A stretch of 64,000 bases of DNA from DMER64 sp964600385. Its GTDB lineage: Bacteria > Bacteroidota > Bacteroidia > Bacteroidales > UBA932. The stretch is taken from assembly GCA_964600385.1 (NCBI GenBank), contig CAZRJC010000006.1, positions 1-64,000 on the forward strand. Direction: 5' to 3'. The position numbers and the translations under genes are program-made. The notes below the pieces were generated by a model. The model was not told the origin of the DNA. It worked only from the letters and a program-made list of their open reading frames with translations, and did not search any database. Shown piece after piece: positions 45,797 to 53,208 of the stretch; within the stretch, counting starts at the first letter, position 1; each line of letters opens with the position of its first letter.

Positions 45797-45832
45797 AACA
45801 GAAAAGGCGTCTTTTCAGACGCCTTTTCTGTT
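45797..45832. terminator. Bidirectional terminator between atpG and hpf
   Basis: A perfect 16-bp stem (arms AACAGAAAAGGCGTCT and AGACGCCTTTTCTGTT) with the tetraloop TTTC. T-rich and A-rich arm ends allow it to serve both the atp operon on the plus strand and the rpsU-xerC-hpf unit on the minus strand. A 9-bp direct repeat TTATACTCC follows at 45831-45839 and 45842-45850. Confidence 0.88.
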
Positions 45833-45841
45833 ATACTCCTG

Positions 45842-46135
45842 TTATACTCCGCGCATTTTTTCTTTGGCTTTCTTCAGGTTCTCCTTGAGGACATCGACTC
45901 CGGTCAGAATGGCTTCTTCGAAAGTGGTACAATTCCTTTCCGCGATAAGTTCGCTTCCGGGTACTTTAACCCTGATAGTGGCTTTTTTGTTCTCCGGTCC
46001 CGGAACTAATGATAGAATCACTTCAATCCCAATAATGGCATCAAAGAATTTGTCAAGTTTGCCAACTTTCTCGTCAATAAAATCAAGCAATTTTTTGTCG
46101 GCATTAAATTTCACGGATTCCACTCTAATGTCCAT
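45842..46135 (-). CDS. hpf: Ribosome hibernation promoting factor (short HPF/RaiA type)
   Basis: Binds the 30S subunit and stabilises inactive ribosomes. At 97 aa it is the short form, a single beta-alpha-beta domain without the C-terminal dimerisation domain of long HPF (MDIRVESVKFNADKKLLDFIDEKVGKLDKFF at the start). It follows xerC after 45 nt, and a strong SD sits 5 nt upstream of its ATG. Confidence 0.93.
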   Translation of the reverse strand: MDIRVESVKFNADKKLLDFIDEKVGKLDKFFDAIIGIEVILSLVPGPENKKATIRVKVPGSELIAERNCTTFEEAILTGVDVLKENLKKAKEKMRGV

Positions 46136-46140
46136 AATAA

Positions 46141-46146
46141 ACCTCC
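46141..46146 (-). promoter_or_regulatory. hpf: Strong Shine-Dalgarno sequence of hpf
   Basis: Minus strand GGAGGT, 5 nt before the hpf ATG (46135). A full-strength SD with ideal spacing is unusual here: nearly all other genes in the window lack one. Confidence 0.8.
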
Positions 46147-46180
46147 ATTTTTTATTAAATAATGCTATTTTGGGCCTTTG

Positions 46181-47044
46181 TCAGGCCCGGGGATGTGCTT
46201 TTTCGTATGTTTTTTTTAGGATCTCAAATGAGTTGTGTGTATATACCTGCGTTGCTGCGAGGGAAGAATGGCCAAGCAATTCTTTTATACAGTTAAGATC
46301 TGCACCTCTGTTCAGCAGATGAGTCGCCAGTGAGTGACGTAACACATGGGGCGATTTCTTTCCTGTGAAACCCGGGGCGAGAGATAACTGGGAATGGACC
46401 ATTTTGCTTATTGTTGTCAGTGGCAGAGGGCTCCCGTCCTTACGGCAAAAGAGCCACGGTGAATCCACCTTTCTTTCTTTGATATATGACTGCAAATCCC
46501 GGACCAGAGAAACGCTTAGAGGGATGTCCCGTTCTTTGTTCCCCTTGCCTGTCACGCGCAGGATATTACGTGAAGTGTCCAGATCTTTTAATGTAATGCC
46601 GGCCAGCTCGGCACGCCTTATTCCGGTTGAATACAATACATAAACCATCATGTCTGCCTGTGAACGGTTTTCCGTGTTCCTGTCCAGCCAGTCATTCAGG
46701 CAGGACTCGGTATAAAACTCGGGAAGCCGTTGTGCCTTCTTTGGTCGGATGAGCAGTTTAAGGGGATTGTCTTCCAGCCGTCCGGTCCTGACCAGGTAAT
46801 TGCAGAATGAACTCAATGCCGAAAGCCGTTGATATACGGTAGCCGGTTTTAAGCCTTTCTCGAGAAGTGAGCCGGTGTAGGAGCGAAGTTCGGAAAGAGT
46901 GACCTGTTGCATGGGGCTTTCGGTTTCGGGCAGGTCAATATAGTTGTAAAAGTCAGAAATCGCCTGATTGTAAATCACGAGCGTGCGTGGAGAATAGCGT
47001 TTCTGAACTTTCAGGAATTCTATGAATTTTTCCCGTTCCACCAT
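46181..47044 (-). CDS. xerC: Tyrosine recombinase XerC-like
   Basis: Site-specific recombinase predicted to resolve chromosome dimers at dif. From the ATG at 47044 it has 287 aa with a SAM-like core-binding domain (1-90) and the catalytic domain. The catalytic set is present: Arg143 (TGIRRAE), a Lys near 167-170 (TGKGNKER), His233 and Arg236 (HVLRH), His259 (GHSS) and Tyr268 (VYTHNSF). It sits between rpsU and hpf, a Bacteroidales arrangement as I remember it, with no sign of an integrated element. Its ATG lies only a few nt past the rpsU terminator's U-tract. Confidence 0.92.
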   Translation of the reverse strand: MVEREKFIEFLKVQKRYSPRTLVIYNQAISDFYNYIDLPETESPMQQVTLSELRSYTGSLLEKGLKPATVYQRLSALSSFCNYLVRTGRLEDNPLKLLIRPKKAQRLPEFYTESCLNDWLDRNTENRSQADMMVYVLYSTGIRRAELAGITLKDLDTSRNILRVTGKGNKERDIPLSVSLVRDLQSYIKERKVDSPWLFCRKDGSPLPLTTISKMVHSQLSLAPGFTGKKSPHVLRHSLATHLLNRGADLNCIKELLGHSSLAATQVYTHNSFEILKKTYEKAHPRA

Positions 47045-47054
47045 ATGCAAATAT

Positions 47055-47082
47055 AAAAAAAAACGAGGATTATTCCTCGTTT
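47055..47082 (-). terminator. Terminator at the end of rpsU
   Basis: Minus strand: AAACGAGGA, loop ATAA, TCCTCGTTT, then TTTTTT. The 5' arm is made of the last rpsU codons and the stop codon TAA lies in the loop, so a ribosome at the stop would cover the hairpin. xerC begins about 10 nt later. Confidence 0.82.
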
Positions 47083-47261
47083 ATTTGCATATGTTGTTTA
47101 TATATGGCTTTCTTTTTTTGATCTCTCTTTTTGACAGAAGGTTTATCAAAAGTCTGGCGGCTGCGGAGTTCACGAACGATCCCGGTTTTCTCGAATTTAC
47201 GTTTAAATTTCTTTAAAGCGCGTTCAATGTTTTCGCCTTCTTTTATTGGTACAATAATCAT
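47070..47261 (-). CDS. rpsU: 30S ribosomal protein S21
   Basis: Small basic 30S protein near the 16S 3' end, 63 aa from the ATG at 47261 (MIIVPIKEGENIERALKKFKRKFEKTG by family alignment). A GTG four codons upstream is rejected as being too close to the SD. In Bacteroidota, S21 with S18 and S6 is known to sequester the anti-SD of 16S rRNA. The gene has a full SD (47270-47279), a promoter at 47293-47322 and a terminator that overlaps its stop codon. Confidence 0.95.
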   Translation of the reverse strand: MIIVPIKEGENIERALKKFKRKFEKTGIVRELRSRQTFDKPSVKKRDQKKKAIYKQHMQINEE

Positions 47262-47269
47262 ATATACAG

Positions 47270-47279
47270 ACACCTCCTT
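47270..47279 (-). promoter_or_regulatory. rpsU: Extended Shine-Dalgarno sequence of rpsU
   Basis: Minus strand AAAGGAGGTG, a 10-nt match to the complement of the usual 16S 3' end, 8 nt before the ATG (11 nt from GGAGG). This fits autoregulation: ribosomes lacking S21 expose the anti-SD and translate S21 mRNA. Confidence 0.85.
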
Positions 47280-47292
47280 TTGTTACGGGGTG

Positions 47293-47322
47293 CAAAAGTA
47301 GATAAAAAAATGGTAAATCAAA
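47293..47322 (-). promoter_or_regulatory. Promoter of rpsU(-xerC-hpf)
   Basis: Minus strand: TTTG (47322-47319), 18 nt, TACTTTTG (47300-47293). The leader would be about 26 nt and would contain the SD. Confidence 0.65.
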
Positions 47323-47332
47323 GCTTAAAGCC

Positions 47333-47340
47333 TATATTTG
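47333..47340 (+). promoter_or_regulatory. -7 box (TATATTTG) of hutU-mutA-mutB
   Basis: Exact TAnnTTTG match 30 nt before the hutU ATG. No clear -33 element. Divergent from the rpsU promoter. Confidence 0.5.
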
Positions 47341-47370
47341 TGGGCAAATTTTTGAAAATATCAGAAATAT

Positions 47371-49347
47371 ATGCATATAGAAGCCATTCCACAGCTAATC
47401 CCCGGTGCACGGCCATTCGATCACGGGATCAGTCATGCGCCCAAAAGAAAAGATATTCTTACCATAGAAGAAAAGAAACTTGCCCTGGCCAATGCGCTCC
47501 GTTATTTTCCAAAGGAGCAACATCCTGTCCTTGCGCCTGAATTTGCTGAAGAATTAAAAAAATACGGTCGTATTTATATGTACCGGTACAGACCTGAGGA
47601 AAATCTTTCTGCCGGGAGCATAGACAAGTATCCTGCCCGCTGTGTGGAAGCCGCGGCTATTATGCTCATGATCAACAACAACCTGGACGTTGCGGTAGCT
47701 CAACATCCCCACGAACTTATCACCTACGGGGGAAACGGGGCTGTTTTTCAGAACTGGGCGCAATACAGGCTTTGCATGCAATACCTTTCAGAAATGACCG
47801 ACGAGCAAACGCTTGTAATGTATTCCGGTCATCCCCTGGGCCTTTTTCCTTCTTCCGGACAGGCTCCCAGGCTGATCATCACCAACGGCATGGTTATCCC
47901 CAATTATTCGTCTCCGGACCATTGGGAAAAATTCAACGCCATGGGTGTGTCGCAGTATGGTCAGATGACGGCAGGCTCGTTCATGTATATAGGTCCTCAG
48001 GGAATAGTCCACGGCACCACAATTACTGTTTTGAATGCTGCCCGCATGCACGGGGCCCCAGGAACCAAGGGGAAACTCTTTGTCTCAAGCGGTCTGGGAG
48101 GCATGTCCGGTGCCCAGCCCAAAGCAGCCCGGATTGCCGGTGTTGTGGGTGTGATTGCCGAGATCAATCCGAAAGCTACCCGCAAACGTTACGAACAGGG
48201 CTGGGTGGATGAAGTATTTGAAGATCTTGAACTGTTAATGGAACGTATCAAGAGAGCTAAGAATAACGGAGAGGCGGTTTCGCTGGCCTATTCCGGAAAC
48301 GTTGTGGATCTATGGGAGAAACTGGCCGAAAGCGATATCACAGTGGATCTTGGCTCGGACCAGACCAGTTTGCACAATCCCTGGGCTGGAGGCTATTACC
48401 CGACAGGGATTTCTTTTGAAGAATCCAACCGTATGATGACGGAGAATCCCGGGGCTTTTAAAGCGGCTGTTCAGGAAAGTTTGCGCCGGCAGGTAAGTGC
48501 CATAAATAAACTTACTTCCCGGGGAATGTATTTTTTTGACTACGGAAATGCCTTTTTGCTGGAAGCTTCAAGAGCCGGGGCAGATCTTATGAAACAAGAC
48601 GGCACGTTCCGTTACCCTTCTTATGTACAGGATATTATGGGCCCGCTGTATTTCGATTACGGCTTTGGCCCTTACCGCTGGGTATGTACTTCGTCGCTGC
48701 CTGAAGATTTGACCGAAACGGATCGCATTGCAGCCGGGGTGCTCGAAGAACTGTTGAAAGAGGCACCAACTGAAATCCAGGATCAGTTAAAAGATAACAT
48801 ACACTGGATAAAGGAAGCAGGTAAGAACAACCTTGTTGTGGGTTCGCAGGCCCGGATTCTTTATGCCGATGCGCAGGGCCGGATTGAGATTGCTCTGAGA
48901 ATGAATGAAGCCATACGGGAAGGCCGGATAAAAGCACCTATCGTGCTTGGACGCGACCACCACGATGTCTCGGGTACCGACTCGCCCTACAGGGAAACAT
49001 CCAATATTTATGACGGATCTTCTTTTACGGCAGACATGGCCGTACAGAATGTCATTGGCGACGCCTTCAGAGGAGCAACCTGGGTTTCGCTGCACAACGG
49101 CGGCGGCGTGGGCTGGGGCGAGGTGATAAACGGTGGCTTTGGAATGGTCATTGATGGTAGCCCCGAGGCCGATAAACGGATACGGAACATGCTTTTCTGG
49201 GATGTGAACAATGGCATAGCACGACGTGCCTGGGCCAGGAATTCCGGGGCGCTGACAGCCATTAAAAGGGCTATGGAAGCACAACCTTTGCTGAAAGTAA
49301 CTGTGCCCTCGATTGCAGACAGTCAGGTGCTTGATTGTATAGAATAA
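47371..49347 (+). CDS. hutU: Urocanate hydratase, long form
   Basis: Hydrates urocanate to imidazolonepropionate, the second step of histidine breakdown to glutamate, using tightly bound NAD. At 658 aa it is the long type found in Bacteroidota and animals. ITYGGNGAVFQNWAQYRL and YSGHPLGLFPS (151-161) are conserved, and GLGGMSGAQP (241-250) is the NAD-binding loop; the C-terminal half holds GRDHHDVSGTDSPYRET and LHNGGGVGWGEVINGGFG. No other hut gene is in the window. It is 19 nt upstream of mutA and probably cotranscribed with it. Confidence 0.94.
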   Translation: MHIEAIPQLIPGARPFDHGISHAPKRKDILTIEEKKLALANALRYFPKEQHPVLAPEFAEELKKYGRIYMYRYRPEENLSAGSIDKYPARCVEAAAIMLMINNNLDVAVAQHPHELITYGGNGAVFQNWAQYRLCMQYLSEMTDEQTLVMYSGHPLGLFPSSGQAPRLIITNGMVIPNYSSPDHWEKFNAMGVSQYGQMTAGSFMYIGPQGIVHGTTITVLNAARMHGAPGTKGKLFVSSGLGGMSGAQPKAARIAGVVGVIAEINPKATRKRYEQGWVDEVFEDLELLMERIKRAKNNGEAVSLAYSGNVVDLWEKLAESDITVDLGSDQTSLHNPWAGGYYPTGISFEESNRMMTENPGAFKAAVQESLRRQVSAINKLTSRGMYFFDYGNAFLLEASRAGADLMKQDGTFRYPSYVQDIMGPLYFDYGFGPYRWVCTSSLPEDLTETDRIAAGVLEELLKEAPTEIQDQLKDNIHWIKEAGKNNLVVGSQARILYADAQGRIEIALRMNEAIREGRIKAPIVLGRDHHDVSGTDSPYRETSNIYDGSSFTADMAVQNVIGDAFRGATWVSLHNGGGVGWGEVINGGFGMVIDGSPEADKRIRNMLFWDVNNGIARRAWARNSGALTAIKRAMEAQPLLKVTVPSIADSQVLDCIE

Positions 49348-49366
49348 TCTTTACCACAAATATATT

Positions 49367-51175
49367 ATGACAGAGAAATTGTTTACCGAATTTCCTCCTG
49401 TTTCTACTCAAGAGTGGGAAACCCAGATTAACCGGGACCTGAAAGGTGCCGATTATGAGAAGAAACTGGTATGGAAAACACTTGAAGGCTTTTCCGTTCG
49501 GCCCTATTACAGAATGGAAGACCTGAAAGATCTTCCCTATTTGAACACACTACCCGGTGAGTTTCCTTTCTTAAGGGGGACAAGAACCGTAAATGACTGG
49601 TTAATCCACCAAACGTTCCATGCAACGGGACGTTATGCTCAGGCTAATCAGGAAGCCCTTTCCGCCCTTGACCGCGGTCTGGAATCCGTCGGATTCCGGT
49701 TCAATGAAGATTGCACTGTTTCTTATGATGACATAAAGGTTTTACTTAATGGTATTTACCTTCCTGCTGTTGAGATCTCTTTTGAACATTGCGGTGCTTC
49801 ACGTACCGATATTCTGGATGCCTTCCTTAAATACGCGGAGGATAATAAGATAGATCCCGGACAAGTAAAAGCCCGCTTTGATTTTGATCCCCTTGGACGC
49901 CCTGTGGCTGGAAATACGTCTTTGGAAGACAATCTGTCCCTGTTGGCAGCATGCATAAAGAAAGTAGAAAAATACCCTCTGGTGCGCATAATCTCTGTTT
50001 CCGGATATGCCATTCATGAAAAGGGGTCGGGCATTGTGCAGGAGCTGGCTTTTTCTCTGGCCCTTGCCAGAGAGTACTTGCAGCGTTTATCGGCAAAAGG
50101 GGTGGATCCTTCAGTGACTGCCGCTGCCATTCAGTTCAATTTTGCAGTGGGCTCCAACTATTTTATGGAAATAGCCAAATTCCGTGCAGGACGCATGTTT
50201 TGGGCATTACAGCTCAAGGAAATGGGGGTAGCCTGTCCCGATGCTTGCCGGATGCGTGTACATGCAGTCACCAGTCCGTGGAACCAAACGATATATGATA
50301 TGTATGTCAACCTGTTGCGCGGAACTACCCAGGCAATGTCTGCAGCCATAGCCGGAGTGGATTCACTCGAAGTCCTTCCATTTGACAGGGCTCTCGGTGA
50401 ATCCGATCAGTTCAGCCGGCGTCTTGCCAGGAACATTCAGATCATTCTTAAAGAAGAAGCACATTTCAATAAAGTGGCAGATCCCGCTGCCGGTTCATAC
50501 TATGTAGAGAATCTGACGGCGTTGATTTATGGAGCAGCAAAGGAATTGTTCTCCCAGACCCTTGAAAGGGGCGGATACACCATCACCTGCCAATCGGGAT
50601 GGATATCGTCGCTTGTTGAAGAAACGGCCGCTCTGCGCATGCGTAACATAGCTACAAGAAAGGAGATATTGTTAGGAGTAAACCAGTATCCGGACTTTAC
50701 AGGGAAGGCACCCGACGGGCTTTCCATGGAAATACTGGAGAAAACGGCACGCGGTGCTTCCGCTTTTGAAAAAATGAGGTTCAGGACCGAGCTTTCAGGA
50801 TTGAATCCGAAAGCCTTTATGCTCACTTTCGGGAACCTGGCCATGTGCCGGGCTAGGGCACAGTTTGCCTCTAATTTCTTTGCTGTGGCCGGAATTGAGA
50901 CCATAGACAATAATAAGTTTGCTTCCATTGAAGAAGGAGTCCGGGCTGCCTTGGCATCGGGGGCTCAGATAGTGGTTGCCTGCTCTTCGGACGAGGAATA
51001 TGCCCTGGCAGTTCCTCAGATTGCAGAAGGGCTCGGAAACAAGGCTATATTGGTGGTCGCGGGAGAACCTGCCTGCAAGGAAGAACTCACAGCCAAAGGA
51101 ATTACCCATTTCATAAGTGTCAGGAGCAATGTTCTTGAAACGCTTTCACAATACCAACAAGAATTAGGAATATGA
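49367..51175 (+). CDS. mutA: Methylmalonyl-CoA mutase small subunit
   Basis: Non-catalytic partner of MutB, 602 aa. It keeps the TIM-barrel fold (RGTRTVNDWLIHQTFHA at the start of the substrate domain, ALGESDQFSRRLARNIQIILKEEAHF mid-protein) and a degenerate B12-domain fold at the C-terminus without the DxHxxG motif, as expected of the small subunit. ATGA overlap with mutB couples their translation. Confidence 0.93.
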   Translation: MTEKLFTEFPPVSTQEWETQINRDLKGADYEKKLVWKTLEGFSVRPYYRMEDLKDLPYLNTLPGEFPFLRGTRTVNDWLIHQTFHATGRYAQANQEALSALDRGLESVGFRFNEDCTVSYDDIKVLLNGIYLPAVEISFEHCGASRTDILDAFLKYAEDNKIDPGQVKARFDFDPLGRPVAGNTSLEDNLSLLAACIKKVEKYPLVRIISVSGYAIHEKGSGIVQELAFSLALAREYLQRLSAKGVDPSVTAAAIQFNFAVGSNYFMEIAKFRAGRMFWALQLKEMGVACPDACRMRVHAVTSPWNQTIYDMYVNLLRGTTQAMSAAIAGVDSLEVLPFDRALGESDQFSRRLARNIQIILKEEAHFNKVADPAAGSYYVENLTALIYGAAKELFSQTLERGGYTITCQSGWISSLVEETAALRMRNIATRKEILLGVNQYPDFTGKAPDGLSMEILEKTARGASAFEKMRFRTELSGLNPKAFMLTFGNLAMCRARAQFASNFFAVAGIETIDNNKFASIEEGVRAALASGAQIVVACSSDEEYALAVPQIAEGLGNKAILVVAGEPACKEELTAKGITHFISVRSNVLETLSQYQQELGI

Positions 51176-53208
51176 AAACATATTATACAGCCGCCGATTT
51201 GTCAAATATGGAGCATCTGGAATATGCGGCGGGTATTCCTCCTTTCCTGAGAGGCCCCTACAGCACAATGTACGTACAGAAACCCTGGACCATCCGTCAG
51301 TATGCCGGATTCTCCACGGCGGAAGAATCGAACGCGTTTTACCGCAGGAACCTGGCAGCCGGACAGAAAGGACTGTCTGTTGCCTTTGACCTGGCGACCC
51401 ATCGCGGATACGATGCAGACCATCCCCGTGTTGTAGGCGACGTGGGGAAAGCCGGTGTAAGCATTTGCTCTGTGGAAGACATGAAAGTGTTGTTCGACCA
51501 GATTCCCCTGAACAAAATGTCCGTTTCCATGACCATGAACGGAGCCGTATTGCCTGTCCTGGCCTTCTATATTGTTGCCGGACTCGAGCAGGGAGCTACG
51601 TTGGAAGAACTGACAGGAACCATACAGAATGATATCCTTAAAGAATTCATGGTGCGGAACACCTATATCTATCCGCCGGAATTTTCCATGCGTATCATAG
51701 GTGATATTTTCTCCTATACCGCCCGTAACATGCCAAAATTCAACTCTATTTCCATATCGGGCTATCATATGCAGGAAGCCGGAGCAACGAGTGAAATTGA
51801 AATGGCATATACTTTGGCAGATGGTCTGGAGTATCTCAGAACCGGAGTGAATGCCGGAATGAGCGTAGATGATTTTGCTCCCAGGTTGTCGTTCTTCTGG
51901 GCCATAGGCATGGACCACTTTAAGGAAATTGCCAAAATGCGGGCAGCCCGCATGATATGGGCCAAACTGGTCAACGGATTCAATCCTAAAAATCCAAAAT
52001 CACTTTCGCTGAGGACGCACTGCCAGACATCGGGCTGGTCGCTTACCGAACAGGATCCTTTCAATAACGTATCCAGGACCTGTATAGAAGCCATGGCGGC
52101 AGCATTGGGCCATACTCAGAGCCTGCACACCAACGCACTGGACGAGGCCATTGCCTTGCCCACCGACTTCTCGGCACGCATAGCCCGGAACACCCAAATA
52201 TATATCCAGGAAGAGACACAGGTCTGCCGGGGTATAGATCCCTGGGCAGGTTCCTATTATGTAGAAAACCTTACCAACGAAATGGCTCACAAAGCCTGGG
52301 AACTTATCCGGGAAGTGGAAGGCCTGGGCGGCATGGCCAAGGCTATTGAAACAGGTATTCCCAAACTCAGGATAGAAGAAGCCGCTGCCCGTACACAGGC
52401 ACGGATAGACTCGGGAGCCGAAACCGTGGTTGGAGTGAATAAGTACCGTTTGGATAAAGAAGATCCCATTGAAATACTAGACGTCGACAACACCAAGGTA
52501 CGCCTGTCTCAGGTGGCTCGCCTGCAGGAACTCAGGGCTAACCGCAACCAACAAAAAGTGGAAGAGTGTCTTAATGCCATTACCCACGCAGTACAGACAG
52601 GAACGGGAAATCTGCTGGCTCTTGCCATAGAAGCCGCAAAGCACCGTGCCACACTGGGCGAGATATCGGATGCCTGCGAAAAAGTTGTTGGACGTTATAA
52701 AGCAGTAATACGTATGAACACAGGAGTATACTCATCTGAGGTGAAGGAAGATTCCGATTTCAACAAAGCCAGGGCAATGGCTGCGGAATTTGCTTCAAGA
52801 GAAGGTCGCCAGCCTCGTATAATGGTTGCAAAACTCGGGCAGGACGGACATGACCGCGGAGCCAAGGTTGTGGCAACCGGATATGCCGATATTGGCTTTG
52901 ACGTTGATATGGGGCCCTTGTTCCAGACCCCCGAAGAAGCTGCTAAACAGGCGGTAGAGAACGACGTGCACATAATAGGCGTGTCCTCTCTTGCAGCGGG
53001 CCACAAAACCCTTGTGCCGCAAGTGGTGGATGCCCTTAAAAAGCTGGGAAGAGAAGATATTCTGGTGATTGTGGGAGGCGTTATACCTGCCCAGGATTAT
53101 CAGGCACTTTATGATGCAGGAGCAGTGGCCGTTTTCGGTCCGGGGACTCCCGTCGCATTATGTGCCATTAAGATGCTGGAGCTTCTGGCTGCACAATCAG
53201 CCAAGTAA
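51172..53208 (+). CDS. mutB: Methylmalonyl-CoA mutase large (catalytic) subunit
   Basis: Adenosylcobalamin enzyme interconverting succinyl-CoA and (R)-methylmalonyl-CoA, key to propionate formation or use. The catalytic barrel starts GIPPFLRGPYSTMY and contains AGFSTAEESNAFYRRNLAAGQ; the B12 domain has DGHDRG at 558-563, with His560 as the cobalt ligand. At 678 aa it is about 35 residues shorter than usual because the N-terminal segment preceding LYT/YYTAADL is missing; the start is fixed by overlap with mutA. It overlaps the convergent lplA by 12 bp. Confidence 0.95.
   Translation: MKTYYTAADLSNMEHLEYAAGIPPFLRGPYSTMYVQKPWTIRQYAGFSTAEESNAFYRRNLAAGQKGLSVAFDLATHRGYDADHPRVVGDVGKAGVSICSVEDMKVLFDQIPLNKMSVSMTMNGAVLPVLAFYIVAGLEQGATLEELTGTIQNDILKEFMVRNTYIYPPEFSMRIIGDIFSYTARNMPKFNSISISGYHMQEAGATSEIEMAYTLADGLEYLRTGVNAGMSVDDFAPRLSFFWAIGMDHFKEIAKMRAARMIWAKLVNGFNPKNPKSLSLRTHCQTSGWSLTEQDPFNNVSRTCIEAMAAALGHTQSLHTNALDEAIALPTDFSARIARNTQIYIQEETQVCRGIDPWAGSYYVENLTNEMAHKAWELIREVEGLGGMAKAIETGIPKLRIEEAAARTQARIDSGAETVVGVNKYRLDKEDPIEILDVDNTKVRLSQVARLQELRANRNQQKVEECLNAITHAVQTGTGNLLALAIEAAKHRATLGEISDACEKVVGRYKAVIRMNTGVYSSEVKEDSDFNKARAMAAEFASREGRQPRIMVAKLGQDGHDRGAKVVATGYADIGFDVDMGPLFQTPEEAAKQAVENDVHIIGVSSLAAGHKTLVPQVVDALKKLGREDILVIVGGVIPAQDYQALYDAGAVAVFGPGTPVALCAIKMLELLAAQSAK

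Noticed and set aside
46172..46188. Hairpin GGGCCT/AGGCCC at the end of xerC as a terminator
   Set aside because: On the minus strand it is followed by AAAATAG, not a U-tract, and hpf continues downstream. It may be chance.
46181..47044. Tyrosine recombinase as a sign of an integrated mobile element
   Set aside because: It is XerC-like, sits between two housekeeping ribosome genes, and has no attachment-site repeats, tRNA target or cargo around it.
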